A stretch of 64,000 nt of DNA, from positions 70,103,035 through 70,167,034 of the forward strand of contig CM048844.1 of assembly GCA_026545765.1 (NCBI GenBank), given 5' to 3'. A model generated the notes under the pieces. It had not been told where the DNA came from, did not search any database, and worked only from the letters and a program-made list of their open reading frames with translations. Source of the DNA: Plantago major. Lineage: Eukaryota > Streptophyta > Magnoliopsida > Lamiales > Plantaginaceae. Position 1 is the stretch's first letter; each line of letters opens with the position of its first letter. Positions 10,961-23,508 of this stretch are shown here, one piece after another. The translations under genes and the position numbers were made by a program.

Positions 10961-13434
10961 ATGTCTTTAAGTGACGCCCCAATTCTCAAGCCAGAGAATT
11001 ATGAAAAATGGAAGAACAACATGATGCTCCACCTAGAAGCCATCAGTGACGAAATGATCGAAGTAATAAAGAATGGCCCAATAGTCATTCAACAACTCAA
11101 GCAAGTCATAGAGGTTTCTAATGGTAGAGACAGAGAACAAAGTGATGGGTCTTCACAGACAGATGCGTCAACCAGTGGGAGACCTGCCAGTCAAGTTATT
11201 TACGAACCAAAGCCCAGAGAGCTCTGGACATCGGAAGATGCCAAGAGAAATCGACTGGATGGTCAGGCTCATAATATCATCATACGTTCTACTCCAGAGC
11301 ACATACAATGTAAACTGTGGGGTGCAAAAACGGCGAAAGTGGCCTGGCAATTGATTGAAGAAATCTGTGCCGACACTGAGAAAACAAAGGAAAATAAGTT
11401 CGAAGTTTTGAAGCTCAAATTCCAAAACTTTAAATAAGGTCCCACAGAGACTCTTGAAGAACTAGATTTCCGGTTTACAACACTTATGAGTGACATGGCT
11501 GCACTTGGTGAGAGTAATAGATATACCCAGTCAGAAAAGATTAAGACTATTGTGAGAAGTCTAAATCATAACTGGGAACACACAAAGTTTTTTTACTTTA
11601 ACCAAGGAATGCCAGATATCACTCTTGTGGAACTTTTCTCTCACCTTGCCACTGTTGACTATTAGAAAACTCAAAGAGAACAAACAACTGAGAAGTTGCA
11701 GAATGTTGCTCTAGTTGCTCAAGGAAGTTCTAAAAAGAAGAAAGGTAAGGAGGTGACTGAGGATGCTCTTGCTGTAAAGCAAATGGGAAAATTTGTCAGT
11801 CGAGAAATTGAGAGAAGAAAAGCCAAAGAGAAGCTGAAAAAGCATCTAGGCTCAAACTACCACCAATACAAAAACATGCAAAGCTCACTGAACAAGTCGG
11901 CTAAAAAAGCATCTAGTACTGAGGAAGCAGAAATCGGAAACGATATCTGTTTCTATTGTCAGAAACCTGGTCATTTCAAGAAGGATTGCCCTGCCTTCAA
12001 CAAACTAAAGACAGGTGACAAGAAAGACAGAAGAATCTTCAAAAGAAGTCAGAAAGCTATGCTCACTGAAGAAAGGAAAAAGATTCAAATCCAACTAGTT
12101 GCTCTAGATATTGAATCTGATTCTGAGGATGAGGATTCAGATGATTCCACACTGCCTTCCCCAGAAATGTGCGGTGTCTCTCATGAAATAATTGACTTTG
12201 GTCAAAAGAAGAAAGAAGTGTGTGGTATGGCTGAAGAAATCTTTCCAGATATCTCCAACATTGAACCTTGTCTAATGGCTGATGAGGTAACACATACTTC
12301 CTGCTATACTTATGAAAGTGATGAAGAGGGAATCAAAGATCTGGAAAATCTCAAAAGACAACTTGATCTCTACGAAAGATAATTTCTAATGGTCCGAGTT
12401 AGAGCCAAAAACTTTGAAGAAGAAAAGAATTTTATTGTAAAGGAAAATTCTCAATTAATCAAGATATCTGAGAAAAAGGATTTTGAAAATGCATTTCTCA
12501 AGGCTCAGATATCTGAGACCGAAAAGTCACATAAAGAAGAGATGGCCAATCTTCAAAAGAAATGTGAAGATCTTCTTTCTGAGAATAAGGAACTCAAAAA
12601 GAAAGAACTATCTTTTCAATCTTATGCCAAAGCTAGTGACACTCTTACTGAAGTACAATCTTATTTAAGAGATCCTTTAGAAAAGAGAGGACTTGGGCTG
12701 GACACACACACAGACAGTCCCACCACTCTGAATAAGAGTAATGAAGGACTAACATTTGTTAGTGCTCAACAAGGTGATTCCCAAACAATCTACAATATCG
12801 GTCAGAAAACTAAGATTGTTGACAAAGGAAAGGAAAACTGATGGGAATATTTCTGGAAAGAAATATAACACTGAGAAGTGTAATCACCAACAGTGCTATG
12901 TCTCTCAAAAAGGAAAAATTGTCGGAGCTGACAAATTCTCCTATGTCACATTTTCTGGAAAGAAAATAGATTATCCAGAGACTAGCAAAGCTGCTGAGAA
13001 GAGATCTCAGATAGCACCAGGTGCTCGGAATTGTATTGGCTATAAAGCCATCGGGAAACAACTTGCTCGTGAGTACAAACAAGAGCAAGAACGATGGTTA
13101 AAGGCTAGAATTGCTCACAGCAATTATCAGAAGTGGAAGATAAATCAAGCCACTGAAAATCTGAATGCCAGGGCTAGAAGAAATCTGGCTAGGAAAGCTA
13201 AGTTTGTCGAGAAGGACTTTAAACCCAGTGTATCTGAAAGCACCAAATGGAGCACCAAGGAACACACCAAGGAAGAAAATAGTTCTTAATAACAATGATA
13301 CTAATCATTTAACTAGAATTCCTCCTTATATTCCTGTTAGACAAAAGAATGTTCCTAAGAAATTCATTCAAAAATGGATTCCTACTGGAAGATTCTTTAG
13401 TCCAGATGGTTCCATTGTTGGTATGAGAACCTAA
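10961..13434 (+). pseudogene. gag: Sirevirus B gag region
   Basis: Gag starts MSLSDAPILKPENYEKWKNN at 10961. The core is followed by a basic stretch (REIERRKAKEKLKKHLGSNY), the CCHC zinc knuckle CFYCQKPGHFKKDC (11948-11989), an acidic segment (about 12090-12170), a coiled coil (about 12390-12640) and a basic tail that ends IPTGRFFSPDGSIVGMRT at about 13434. This is longer than most copia Gag proteins, as is typical of Sireviruses, whose Gag is extended by a coiled-coil domain. Fossil, with a few breaks. Confidence 0.88.
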
Positions 13435-13452
13435 TCTCCTGTTTCCTGTTTT

Positions 13453-13794
13453 GTGCAGAACACTCTAAAGACCAATTCAAAGTGGCATTTTGACAGTGGA
13501 TGTGGGAAGCACATGACAGGAGACAAAGCAAATCTGAGTAACTACAAAAATTGCAATGATGGACCAATTATCAGGTTTGCTGGAGGAGATGAAAATCCAA
13601 CCATAGGTTTTGGCAATTTGAAGTTTGGAGCCCTCACAATCTCTGAAGTGCTTCATGTAAAGGGATTGAAATATAATCTCCTAAGCATGTGTCAACTAGT
13701 AGACAAAGGGTACACTGTCAAGATCAAGTCAAAACTATGTAAAGTGATTGAAAATGAGTCAAAGCAGACAGTCTTGGTTGCAAGGCGTAAATGA
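13453..13794 (+). pseudogene. pol: Sirevirus B aspartic protease
   Basis: WHFDSGCGKHMTGDKANL places the catalytic aspartate (DSG) at about 13492. Next come FAGGDENPTIGFGNLKFGAL and VLHVKGLKYNLLSM, the usual copia protease blocks. It would release Gag, integrase and RT from the polyprotein. The same block is seen in C, D and E. Confidence 0.85.
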
Positions 13795-13842
13795 AATCTT
13801 TATGTTGCTGATTGGGCATCCGCCACAACCGAAGAATGTCTC

Positions 13843-14720
13843 ATGGTGAGTCAATCTGGCCACACTGAAGAAAATTGGCTATGGCATAAAAGAATGAGTC
13901 ACTTTAATCTCAAAACTCTGAACAAACTAGCCAAAAAAGAGTTGGTGGATGGTTTACCCAAAATGGCATATAGAAAAGAAGGTGTATGCTCAGCTTGCCA
14001 AATGGAAAAACAATCCAAAACATCTTTCAAGTCTAAAACTAGACACTCCAGTGAAAGGCCACTGCAAATGTTACATATGGATCTTTTTGAATCCTCAGTA
14101 ACTAGTTATGCAGGAAAGAAGCATGGTCTGGTTGTTGTTGATGATTACTCAAGATTCACTTGGGTTGTCTTTCTCAAACACAAATCAGATACAAGGGTTG
14201 AAATACCCAACTTGCTGAATAAGCTCGAAGTCATGAAAAATGACAAGGTATCTGTAATCGTAATGCACCATGGTATCGAAGTTTGTGAACCAGTACATAA
14301 AAGGGTTTTGTACCTGCAAAGGTATACAACATCAACTATCTTCTGTAAGAACACCACAACAAAATGGTGTTGCTGAAAGAAAGAATAGGACCCTGAAGGA
14401 AGCAGCAAGAACAATGCTTGCTGACACTGAAATAAGTGAAATCTATTGGGTTGAAGCTGTAAACACATTATGCTACACTCAAAATAGATGTTTGATTAAC
14501 AAACACCATGACAAAACTCCTTACGAGCTTTTCATTGGTAGACCTCCTAGTATCAAACATCTAAGGGTGTTTGGTTGCAGATGTTTCGTTCTTAACAATG
14601 GAAAATAATACTTGAGAACATTTCAACCAAAGGCAGATGAAGGAGTATTTCTTGGTTACTCTCTGAATAGCAAAGCCTACAGAATCTACAATAAAAGAAG
14701 CAAAAGATCGAAGAATCTGT
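13843..14720 (+). pseudogene. pol: Sirevirus B integrase
   Basis: The HHCC zinc-binding N-terminus (WLWHKRMSHFNLKTLNKLA, CSACQMEKQSK) is followed by the catalytic core with MDLFESSVTSYAGKK and VVVDDYSRFTWVVFLKHKS, then TPQQNGVAERKNRTLKEAAR with its glutamate, and the C-terminal RVFGCRCFVL and FLGYSLNSKAYRIYN blocks. Integrase lies before RT, which is diagnostic of Ty1/copia. Fossil. Confidence 0.87.
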
Positions 14721-15169
14721 TGATGTAGTGTTCTATGAAGGAAACAAGAAAGTACTCTTGAATGATGATCTCTCAGATAGGTTCAAAGAACTAATGATTA
14801 AAGATTCTGAAAAAGGATCCTCAGAAGGAAACAATTCTTTCATTCAAATTGAGGATGAGTCTGACGATGAAAAGCAACATATGCTTAGTAACAACCAGAT
14901 GACTCTAAGACATGATGAAGAATTTCCTATGAGAATTCCAGAAATGGAACAGGTTACTGAGAACCTTCATCATGAAGAGGTATCTGAAAATGAGATTGCT
15001 GAAATGCAAGATTCAGATATCTCTAACACTGAAAAAGTGTCAGATATCCATGGCATTTTCCATGTGTCAGATATCTCAGATACTGCACAAGTATCTCATC
15101 AAGATCATATTGATTCACATTCAAATCAAAATGATATTGATCCTACTAGTTCAAAACCCATTATGAAAT

Positions 15170-16797
15170 GGATAAGAAATCATCCTGCAAAGGATGTTAT
15201 TGGTCCCATAGACCAAGGAGTTAGAACTAGAAGAGCAATCGCTGAAAAAGAAAATTGTCTCTATGGATGTTTCATCTCAAACATTGAACCCAAGACTATA
15301 GAAGAAGCATTAAAGGATCAAGATTGGATCTCTGCAATGCAAGAAGAGTTAGATCAATTTGAGAGAAACAAAGTCTGGAAACTGGTTCCATTTGTTAACG
15401 ATATATCTGTAATTGGAACCAAGTGGGTTTTCAGAAATAAAATGAATGAGTCTGGTGAAATAACCAGAAACAAAGCAAGGTTGGTTGCCAAGGGATTCAC
15501 CCAGACTGAAGGACTAGATTTTGATGAATCTTATGCACCAGTTGCAAGATTGAATGCAATAAGACTCTTTCTAGCCTTTGCAGCTCATAATGACTTTACA
15601 GTTTATCAAATGGATGTCAAGAGTGCATTTCTAAATGGTGAGCTTTCTGAGAAAGTCTATGTTGAGCAACCACCAGGTTTTGAAGTTTCATTAGAAAGTA
15701 GGATGGTCTATAAGCTTCAGAAAGCTCTGTATGGGCTGAAACAAGCTCTAAGAGCATGGTATGATACCTACTAGAAAGTGGTTTCAAGAAAGGAGATGTT
15801 GATAAAACACTCTTCACATTGAACCATGATGGGAAACTACTTTTAGTTCAAGTATATGTTGATGACATTATATTTGGATCTAAAGACAAGCAACTTTGTG
15901 AAGACTTTGCTGAACTCATGAAAAGTAAATTCGAGATGAGCATGATGGGAGAATTGAATTACTTCCTAGGGCTGCAAGTCAAGCAACTCAATGATGGAAT
16001 ATTCATTAGTCAAACAAAGTATTCAAAAGACATGCTCAACAAGTTCAATCTAAAGCCTTCTGAAAAGAATGCTAAGATACCTACCAAAATGACCTATACT
16101 GAATCTGACAAGAGTGTTGAAGAACACAAGTATAGGAAATTGATTGGGTCTCTACTGTACCTCACTGCAAGTAGACCTGATATTCAATATGCAGTTGGAG
16201 TGTGTGTGCTAGATTTCAGACAAATCCAATGCAATCACACTACAACATTGCTATGAAGATATTAAGGTATGTAAAGGGTACTGTAGAAGTTGGATTGTGG
16301 TATGAAAAAGACAGTGGATTGAGTTTGGTTGGCTATTCAGATGCTGACTATGCTGGATCATTGCTTGATAGAAAAAGCACCTCAGGAACTTGTCAATTTT
16401 TGGTGCCAGATTGATATCATGGTTCAGCAAGAAACAAAACTCAATTGCTACATCTACCACAGAGACTGAATATATTGCTGATGGGTGTTGTGCTTCACAA
16501 ATATTGTGGATACAACAACAACTCAGAGACTATGGACTCAATGAAGAGAAAACTCTTATTTTCTGTGACAACACAAGTGCTATTGCCATAACTCAGAATC
16601 CTAAGTTTCATGCTAGAACAAAGCACATTGATGTTATACACCACTTCATCAGAGACCATGTTGAAAAAGGTAATATAGAGATACTCAAGATTGGCACTGA
16701 AGACCAACTTGCAGATATCTTCACTAAGCAACTGCAAGAAAGTAGATTCTTATCCTTCAGACACAGTCTTGGACTAATGGAGCTACCAAAGAACTGA
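15170..16797 (+). pseudogene. pol: Sirevirus B reverse transcriptase and RNase H
   Basis: The RVT_2-type RT begins near [18 protein letters not shown]. It shows [56 protein letters not shown] and the catalytic YVDD at 15855-15866. RNase H follows with GYSDADYAGSLLDRKSTSGT and the TETEYIADGC block, then HARTKHIDVIHHFIRDHV, ending QLADIFTKQL near 16730. It copies genomic RNA into cDNA in the particle. ORF3 starts about 790 bases downstream. Fossil. Confidence 0.9.
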
Positions 16798-17585
16798 AAA
16801 AGTTCAGATATCTGAAGAAGATATCAAAGAAGAGAGAAAAGTAATCTGGAACGGGTATCCAGAGAAGAGGAATCTGGAACGGGTATCCAGAAACCAAAGG
16901 CTAAAGGGTTAAATAGCTATTTGAAGATTTCTGAGACAGGTACTCAGATATCTAGATCACTGAGTGAGGGGGAACACAAAAGAGAATAGTACAACTGTCT
17001 ACAGTTAACTACTATCTTGAAATTTGAATTATTTCTATCTTTGTGAAAAACTTTGAAAAGACAACAAGTATAAGATAGAATCAGATACAACAGTGTTCTC
17101 ATTCACACAGAAATTTTATTCAAATAGCTAATAGCCAACATTCATTAAATGGGCACAATTACAATTGTTGATTGTGATCATTGCTGAAGCAGCAATGGTG
17201 ACCCTTGATGAAACGGGCGATTGATCTTTACGGCAGAGATTAACTCTCAGTAAATAGTGGACTGTTGAAATTCAGACAGGGCCCACTATGCATTTAATGC
17301 CAAACAAAGCTCTTTCCCACGCCTGTCTGCAATACACAGATACTTACACACAAAATTGATTTGTATGTATATGTCTGTTGAGATCTATTTGCTATATATA
17401 TAGGATTTTGGCTAAGGAAATTACTTTCGCCTAATCCAACATTCCGACTTGCACAAGAATAGCAAATTTCTTTCTTCTATCCTCTCTGCAAATCTCTGCT
17501 CCCAAATTAGTTTTTCTGCAAAGAATCACTAATCTTTCACATTAATCTCTTTAAGATCTTCGAAAAACTCACTCTACACAAAGAG
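16798..17585 (+). promoter_or_regulatory. Spacer between pol and ORF3 with a conserved internal promoter-like block
   Basis: This non-coding spacer is conserved with 26400-27206 in C. It contains a conserved block (GGGCACAATTAC ... GATTGTGATCATTGCTGAAG ... TGGGC/GCCCACTA ... GCATTTAATGC) followed by a TATA box at 17393-17402. It also contains several AGATATC motifs (16805-16955). Confidence 0.65.
17393..17402 (+). promoter_or_regulatory. Internal TATA box ahead of ORF3, Sirevirus B
   Basis: CTATATATATAGGATTTTGG lies about 185 bp before the ORF3 start codon. The equivalent site is kept in C (27018-27027), D (35493-35500, minus strand) and E (56988-56998, minus strand). Confidence 0.6.
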
Positions 17586-20500
17586 ATGGCCCCCAAACGA
17601 TCAACTACACAGAAATCCCAAAGTACTGCTGAAAAGCAAGCACCAGAGTTGGTAGTTATTAACATTCGATTGGCAGGGAACTTCAATCCCGATCATTGGA
17701 CTTCAAATCACATAATGATTTGGAGTGGTGCCATGATCGAGGAATACCTCACTGCTGCTGTTGAGACTCAAGCCGACAGAAAACTGATACTTGACATGCT
17801 TGAAAAGGCAAAAATCAAGGGTTTTCTATCAGCTCTACCCAGTAGAATCTCTTCACTGGATGTGTTATAATTCTACAACAACTCCAGGATTATATCCTGT
17901 GTTTCTGAAGGCACTGCAATAGTGTCTATCAGAACTTCAGTCCAAGGAAAGGAAATCCTTATGGACTTGACAACTTTCTGCAAGTTGTTTGACCTTCAAA
18001 ATCTTGGAAAGGATTTTGAAATAGACACCAAGGATGATGATCTCCTTGAAGGTGTAAAACAACTGCACATTGATGTGTGTGATCTTGAAAAATCAGATAC
18101 ACCCACTGATTTCAAACTTGCTGACATCGTAACCGCATAACGCCGTTCATCGATGGATGTTGGCATGCATTCTTCACAGATGCTTTGATGGTTTACAAGG
18201 AGGTGCTGACCAGATAAGCCAAGAACGCTAGATGATGATGTTCTTGTTGCAACAACAAGACAAAAGGCTGGAAAACCCTTTCAATTGGGGAAAGTACGCC
18301 TTCATGAAATTTGTGAAGAAGATTCCAGGCTTTGAGCCTACAATCGCTAAGGAACTTGCTCAGCCAAAGACCACAGTAAGCTATGGTCTAAAGATATGCT
18401 ACTTGCTGGAAAAGCTTGGCATTGAGCTCAGAGAGAAGGCTGACATAGCCAACAGTAACCTACTCTACAAATATGAGTATACAAACATGATGAAAAAGGT
18501 TACTGGATCTCAGAAAGGTTCCAAGAAGCGAAAGACTGAAGAGGTATCTGAGGGAAAAGTTGCGACCAAGAAGCCCAGAACTTCACGGAAGAAGTCTGCT
18601 GGCAAATCAGAAGGCACACCCATTGAGGTTGTCGATTCCCAGATACCTGTCGTCGCTGCAGATGAAATCATCAATGAAGATGAACTCATCAATGCTGCAA
18701 AAGAGGTATCGACTACTGAACAAGTAGACTCAGCAAGAGAAAGTGCTTTCAGAAATGTGAAGACTATTGTCGAAAGCCTTGCTGATGAACTCATTAATAC
18801 TGATAAAGAAAGTAGTGACAGATACCATGCCCTATCTACAGAAACCGCAGGAATTATGGACCAATCAGTTTCCAATGCTGATGAGAGCTCTGACGATGAA
18901 GATGATGAATTAGTCATCTCTCAAGTCCTAGAAAAATCAAAAAGGGCTAAGGTTACTGAAAAGGTAACTGGTGTAGAGGTATCTAAAGAAGAACCTACAC
19001 CACAGGTTGTGAACAAGCACCTGTTTCAAAGGTTGTTGAAGAAGCAACTTTGTCCAAGGTAACTGGACAAATTACATCATCAGAACAACAAAGACTGAAG
19101 CATATTGAAGATGCTCTGATGAGTGATAGCTTAGTGTTGGAGGATACTGCCATTGCCTCAACACTCAACAGTCTGTCTCAAGCACAACAACCACAACAGC
19201 CAGATGTAAATACTGCTGAAATGGTACTTGAGCTGCAGATACCAGCATTTTTCATTGCTGAAGAAAATCCTGCAAAAGAGCAGGTTCCCCAACTCAATGA
19301 GAGGGATCAAACTAAGACATCTGCTCAGAATGATCAACCAGGGGAGGCAACTGAGTTGCATACTCAGGCAAGGTCTGAAGTACCTGAAACTTCAAACAAA
19401 GAAGATGAAATGGAACAACAAGACCAACGCATAGAAGGGTCACAAGTTCCAGAGACCAATCAGCCTGACATTGCTCAGGTATCTGAATGGTTCAACTCTC
19501 TACTTGTGATATTTTGTGCCACATAATCTTGTTATTTAATAGAATTTCTTTGTTACAGGCTGATTTAGAAACACGAGAACAAGAGGAAGCTGAAAAGCTT
19601 ACCTCAGAAACTAAAAAGGAGGCTTCCACACCCTCACAACTTAAGGAATCTGAGCCTGTGCTACAGGTGATAAAGAGTTCCTTAAGATATAATTTTTCAG
19701 GTATTCGTTAATACACTTCACTAATAAGTGTTTTTTTCTAATAGGCTCCAACTGAGAAGAAAAATGAAGAGACTGAAAAGTCTATCTCTTTAGAGAGGAA
19801 TCCAGAGGCTTCCAAGGCCTCTGAGGAACAAGTATCTGAACCTTCTGTAGAGAAGGTATTTCTTTCAGATATTTATACTCCTCAAAGAGCAATCTCTGAT
19901 CATTTTTCTTAGACTAACACTTTCTACTTAACAGGTTCAAAAAGAAGTAGAAGTTGTTGAGGAATTGCCCACTCAATCCTCACAACATATGGAAATTGAT
20001 GAGGCATCAAGGCCTTCATCACAAGAAAAGATTCCAGAAACTGCACAAGTTTCTGTGAGACAAAAATTTGAGCCTCCAACAGAGGTAATTGACATCTCAG
20101 ATATCTGATTTGTCAATAAAAATTTTCTTGATAAAATTTCCTAAGTGTTATGTTTTAATTCTCAGGTTCAAGCCGAAAGAAAGGTTGATGAGGACCAGAC
20201 TTCCAAGTCTCCACCTCACAACAAGATATCTGAGGCAACCCCTGTCTCAGTAGTACAAGTCTCTGAGCCTGATGCACTCATTCAGGTACCTCAGAAACCT
20301 AACTACACTTGTACTCAGATATCTACACAAGTTTTGAATCTAACTCAGAATTCTTTCTTTCAGGCTCAAACAAGTGCCACGAAGGTCCATGATGATGAGA
20401 AAAAGGACCTACTTCCCTTCTTCAAAGCTCATACCCTGCCAAAGCATATTCAATGCTTCAAGAAATGGCAGAGGTTAAGGTGCTCAGATCTCTTTGAAAT

Positions 20501-23118
20501 ATTGAGAATCACAGATCAACCTACGAGACGAGTACGGGCTCTTGACTTGGAGAACTACATCCATGCAATGTTTCCCACGGAACAGTATCAAGTTGCGACC
20601 TTATTGCATAAGGATTTCTCCAGAGAAGTGGCACAGAAGTTGATTCAAGCCTTCAATCAGGCTGATGGTCAGACAAGATTACAGATGGCATTCAAGCCAG
20701 TCCTGCCCCAGACTCTACAATTTATTCCTTTTGAACAAGAGGAGGTTAATGGGTAGAAGAACACTATTCCTGAAGTGATTAATCTTGTATCTGAAGATGA
20801 TGAAGAGGAAGAAATAGATGAGAATAACTTTGATGAACCTCCATTTGACCATCACAAAAAGGATGATGATGATAAGGATGATGATGATGCCCCTACACCA
20901 GGGACGGAGGGATTTCACAAGGACACAATGCCTCAGCTGCTGAAAAGCACACTGAGAGGACTTCACAGCAATCCCCTCCTCCATCTCCTAAGAAATCTAA
21001 TCATCCAACTTCCCAACACAAATTTACTACTGAACAAGTAGTTGAGCACTCTGAGGGAACAACTCAGAAAATAACAGATGCACAAACCAGAGTTGCTCAA
21101 CTCAAACAACTGTTGGAAGAAGAACAACAACGACATCTTCAACTGGAAGAAAAGATAGCTGAATCAAGAGCAAAGCTTCAGAAGATTGAAGATCAAACAA
21201 TCAAGGAAATGGAAGCTTATGCTGAAATGAAAGAACTCCAGCTTGTTGTTCAGGCAATTGCTGAGGAACTAGATACTGAACAAGTATCTAATGACAAGCA
21301 TGATGCTAAGGCTGCATTCCAAGAAGATGTTCCATCCTCCTCACTGAAAGGAAAGAAACCCATCTCTGAGATGGTTGCTGGACTAGAGAACATTGATGAA
21401 AATGTCCAAGAGGATGAAGATCACTGTGCTGATAACTCAGATGATGACGAAGACAAGACATTGGCAGAACACCACAATGAACATTTAGCGGTTTCTCATT
21501 TGAAAAGGAAGCTGATTGATCCTGAAACATTCAGCAAGCTGCCAAATGTCAACTCCAATGAATACTTGAATAGATATCAAGTACTGGCTAAATTGAAAAA
21601 GGAGTTATCTTCTCAAGACAAAGCCGCCATTGCATCCGTCCCTGCAGAGCTGAAGTCATTCACTGAGCTCATCACTCAGAGAACAACCAGTCTGGTCATT
21701 TCTCAGAAAGATCTAGGCATGGTTAGGGATGATGACCAACTCTTGGCTACAAAAGCCTTTGAAGAGGCTTGCTATCTCACCTGGAAAAGGATCTTTGTTC
21801 AAGGCCCATGGCGGAAGCTTCATCGATAAGGATACTGATCTTATCAAACAAAATCAGGAGCTCAAGGCCGATCTGGAAAAGTTGGTTGCTGCTTACAACT
21901 ATCTGCAAGGCAACTTCAACTCTCTTTCAGAATCCTTTGTGATTCTTAGTCAGTCCACAATGACTAAGGGGGAAGAATATCAAGAGGCTCAGAGAGGAAG
22001 AGGAAGAGGAAACAAAAGAAAATATGAACAACCACCTCTCAAAATAAATGATCCCTCCTCCAGTCAGACTGCTCTACAGATAGTGGCCACCACTCAACAA
22101 CTTCCTGAAAAAGGAATGACAACAAGGGCCAGAGCACAGAAACCTCCAAGGAGTACCAAGGCTCCAAGGAGAAGACAAGTAAAAGGGATTGATGAATCTT
22201 CTGAAGAAGAAGAAGAAGGCCAAATCAAATCCCTGGGCAATGAAGAAGGCTGCAAAAGTCTCACAAGAATTGATCTTGATGATGATGATGAAGAGACTGA
22301 TGAAGATGAAGCTCCTCTTCATAGAAAAAGGAAAATTGATAGCCTAACTGAGCCCATAGATGCAAAGCCTTTGGCAGCTAAAACACCCTCTGGAAATACC
22401 AAGTCTATCCAGGGTGGTTCTTCAAGCATTACCCCAAAGGAGAATTCAAGACAAAGGAGGAACAGACTGAGAGCTGAACAAAGACAACTTCAACTACCAC
22501 TCAGGCCTGAAGAAGCCAAGATTGAGTATGTGAAGACCAACAATGACTCCTCTGTCTACAGGTGCATAAATCAGAAGAATGGCTACTGGATTCTGGAACT
22601 TAAGCATTAACTCAAAATTTCCAGAACCAATCCATAAACAGCTCATGGCATGGAGAAAAGACAAGCCAATCTTGATTAACACCAACTACATCAAAGCCTG
22701 GTTGGATTTTGAAGTGATCAAGAGAATAGAAGCCATGAAGAAGGACCTCTCTGATGAATGTCCTTATGGAAAGACAGATGATGTGCACAGAATTCCCAAC
22801 ATTACTGGAACAGGCACAAGAGCAAGACTTGTTCTGGAACCCTATGAGTCCTTCTACTTAACTGAAGATCAATACAAGGGTGACATCAGATATCTGAAGA
22901 TCATTTATGAATACTTCAAGCTGTCAGATATCAGAATCGAGCATGCCTGGAAATGGGGAAAGTATTTGAGGGTTAAGCACTTTGTCAAGAAAAATCCTAC
23001 CAAAACCTACAAGGAAGTATGTGGATTTTCCAGAGACACAGAGATGATTGTCAGAACTCTTCTCTATGAATACTCTGATGATATCAAAAGGTTTGGTGAT
23101 AGTAAATTTACAGATTGA
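17586..23118 (+). pseudogene. Sirevirus B ORF3 (so-called env-like gene)
   Basis: ORF3 starts MAPKRSTTQKS in the context AGAGATGGC, which is shared by all four copies that keep this part. The N-terminal domain (about 17586-18300) has FNPDHWTSNHIMIW, DVL.FYNNS and VQGKEI...TFCKLFDL. From memory this resembles the 'putative plant transposon protein' family. Basic nuclear-localisation-like clusters follow (KKRK, KKPRTSRKK; about 18510-18600), then acidic and Gln/Glu-rich segments. An array of short exon-like blocks and about 80-bp GT...AG gaps spans 19479-20363. An Asp-rich run (about 20800-20890), a coiled coil (about 21090-21290) and a conserved C-terminal domain (YRCINQKNGYWILELKH near 22560 to about 23118) complete it. 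I see no signal peptide or membrane segment. Fossil, with several breaks. Confidence 0.75.
19479..20363 (+). other. Intron-like array inside ORF3 of Sirevirus B
   Basis: There are five gaps, each 78-81 bp, each beginning GT and ending AG after a T-rich tract (such as TTCTTTGTTACAG and TTCTTTCTTTCAG). They are separated by exon-like blocks of 108, 111, 150 and 120 bp, all multiples of three. Blocks begin with GCT or GTT codons and encode Glu/Ser/Pro-rich repeats. The same layout is kept in C and partly seen in E and F. Confidence 0.7.
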
Positions 23119-23508
23119 CCCATGGAACTGCTTTTGAAGACTTAAAGTATAGAAGACTTGAAGACTAGTTCATTAGGATGTCTACTTGGAGCTTGGTTAC
23201 TCCTATTGTCCTAATTTACTATGTAATTTTTTTGTATCTTGCTGACTGAGCTAAATTGTATTGTGTACTAAAGTTATATGTAAGATTTCTCTGTATCATA
23301 TCTGATGAACTTACTCTCAGATATCATTCTATATAAAAGATAACTTGTCAACAAAGATCTCACCTTGTGATTTGGTTGATGTTTACTTTCTGCACTTAAT
23401 TATATGAACTTAAATATCATAAGAAATGATTAAGTGATGGATTGTTTCCTCATCCAGATTTGTAATAGGTCAGATAGTCATCGTTGACTGATCAAAATGG
23501 GGGAAATT
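23119..23508 (+). other. 3' untranslated region and polypurine tract, Sirevirus B
   Basis: AT-rich sequence after ORF3 ends in AAAATGGGGGAAAT (23494-23508), the purine tract that primes plus-strand synthesis. It abuts the LTR start TGTTAGG at 23509. Confidence 0.85.
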
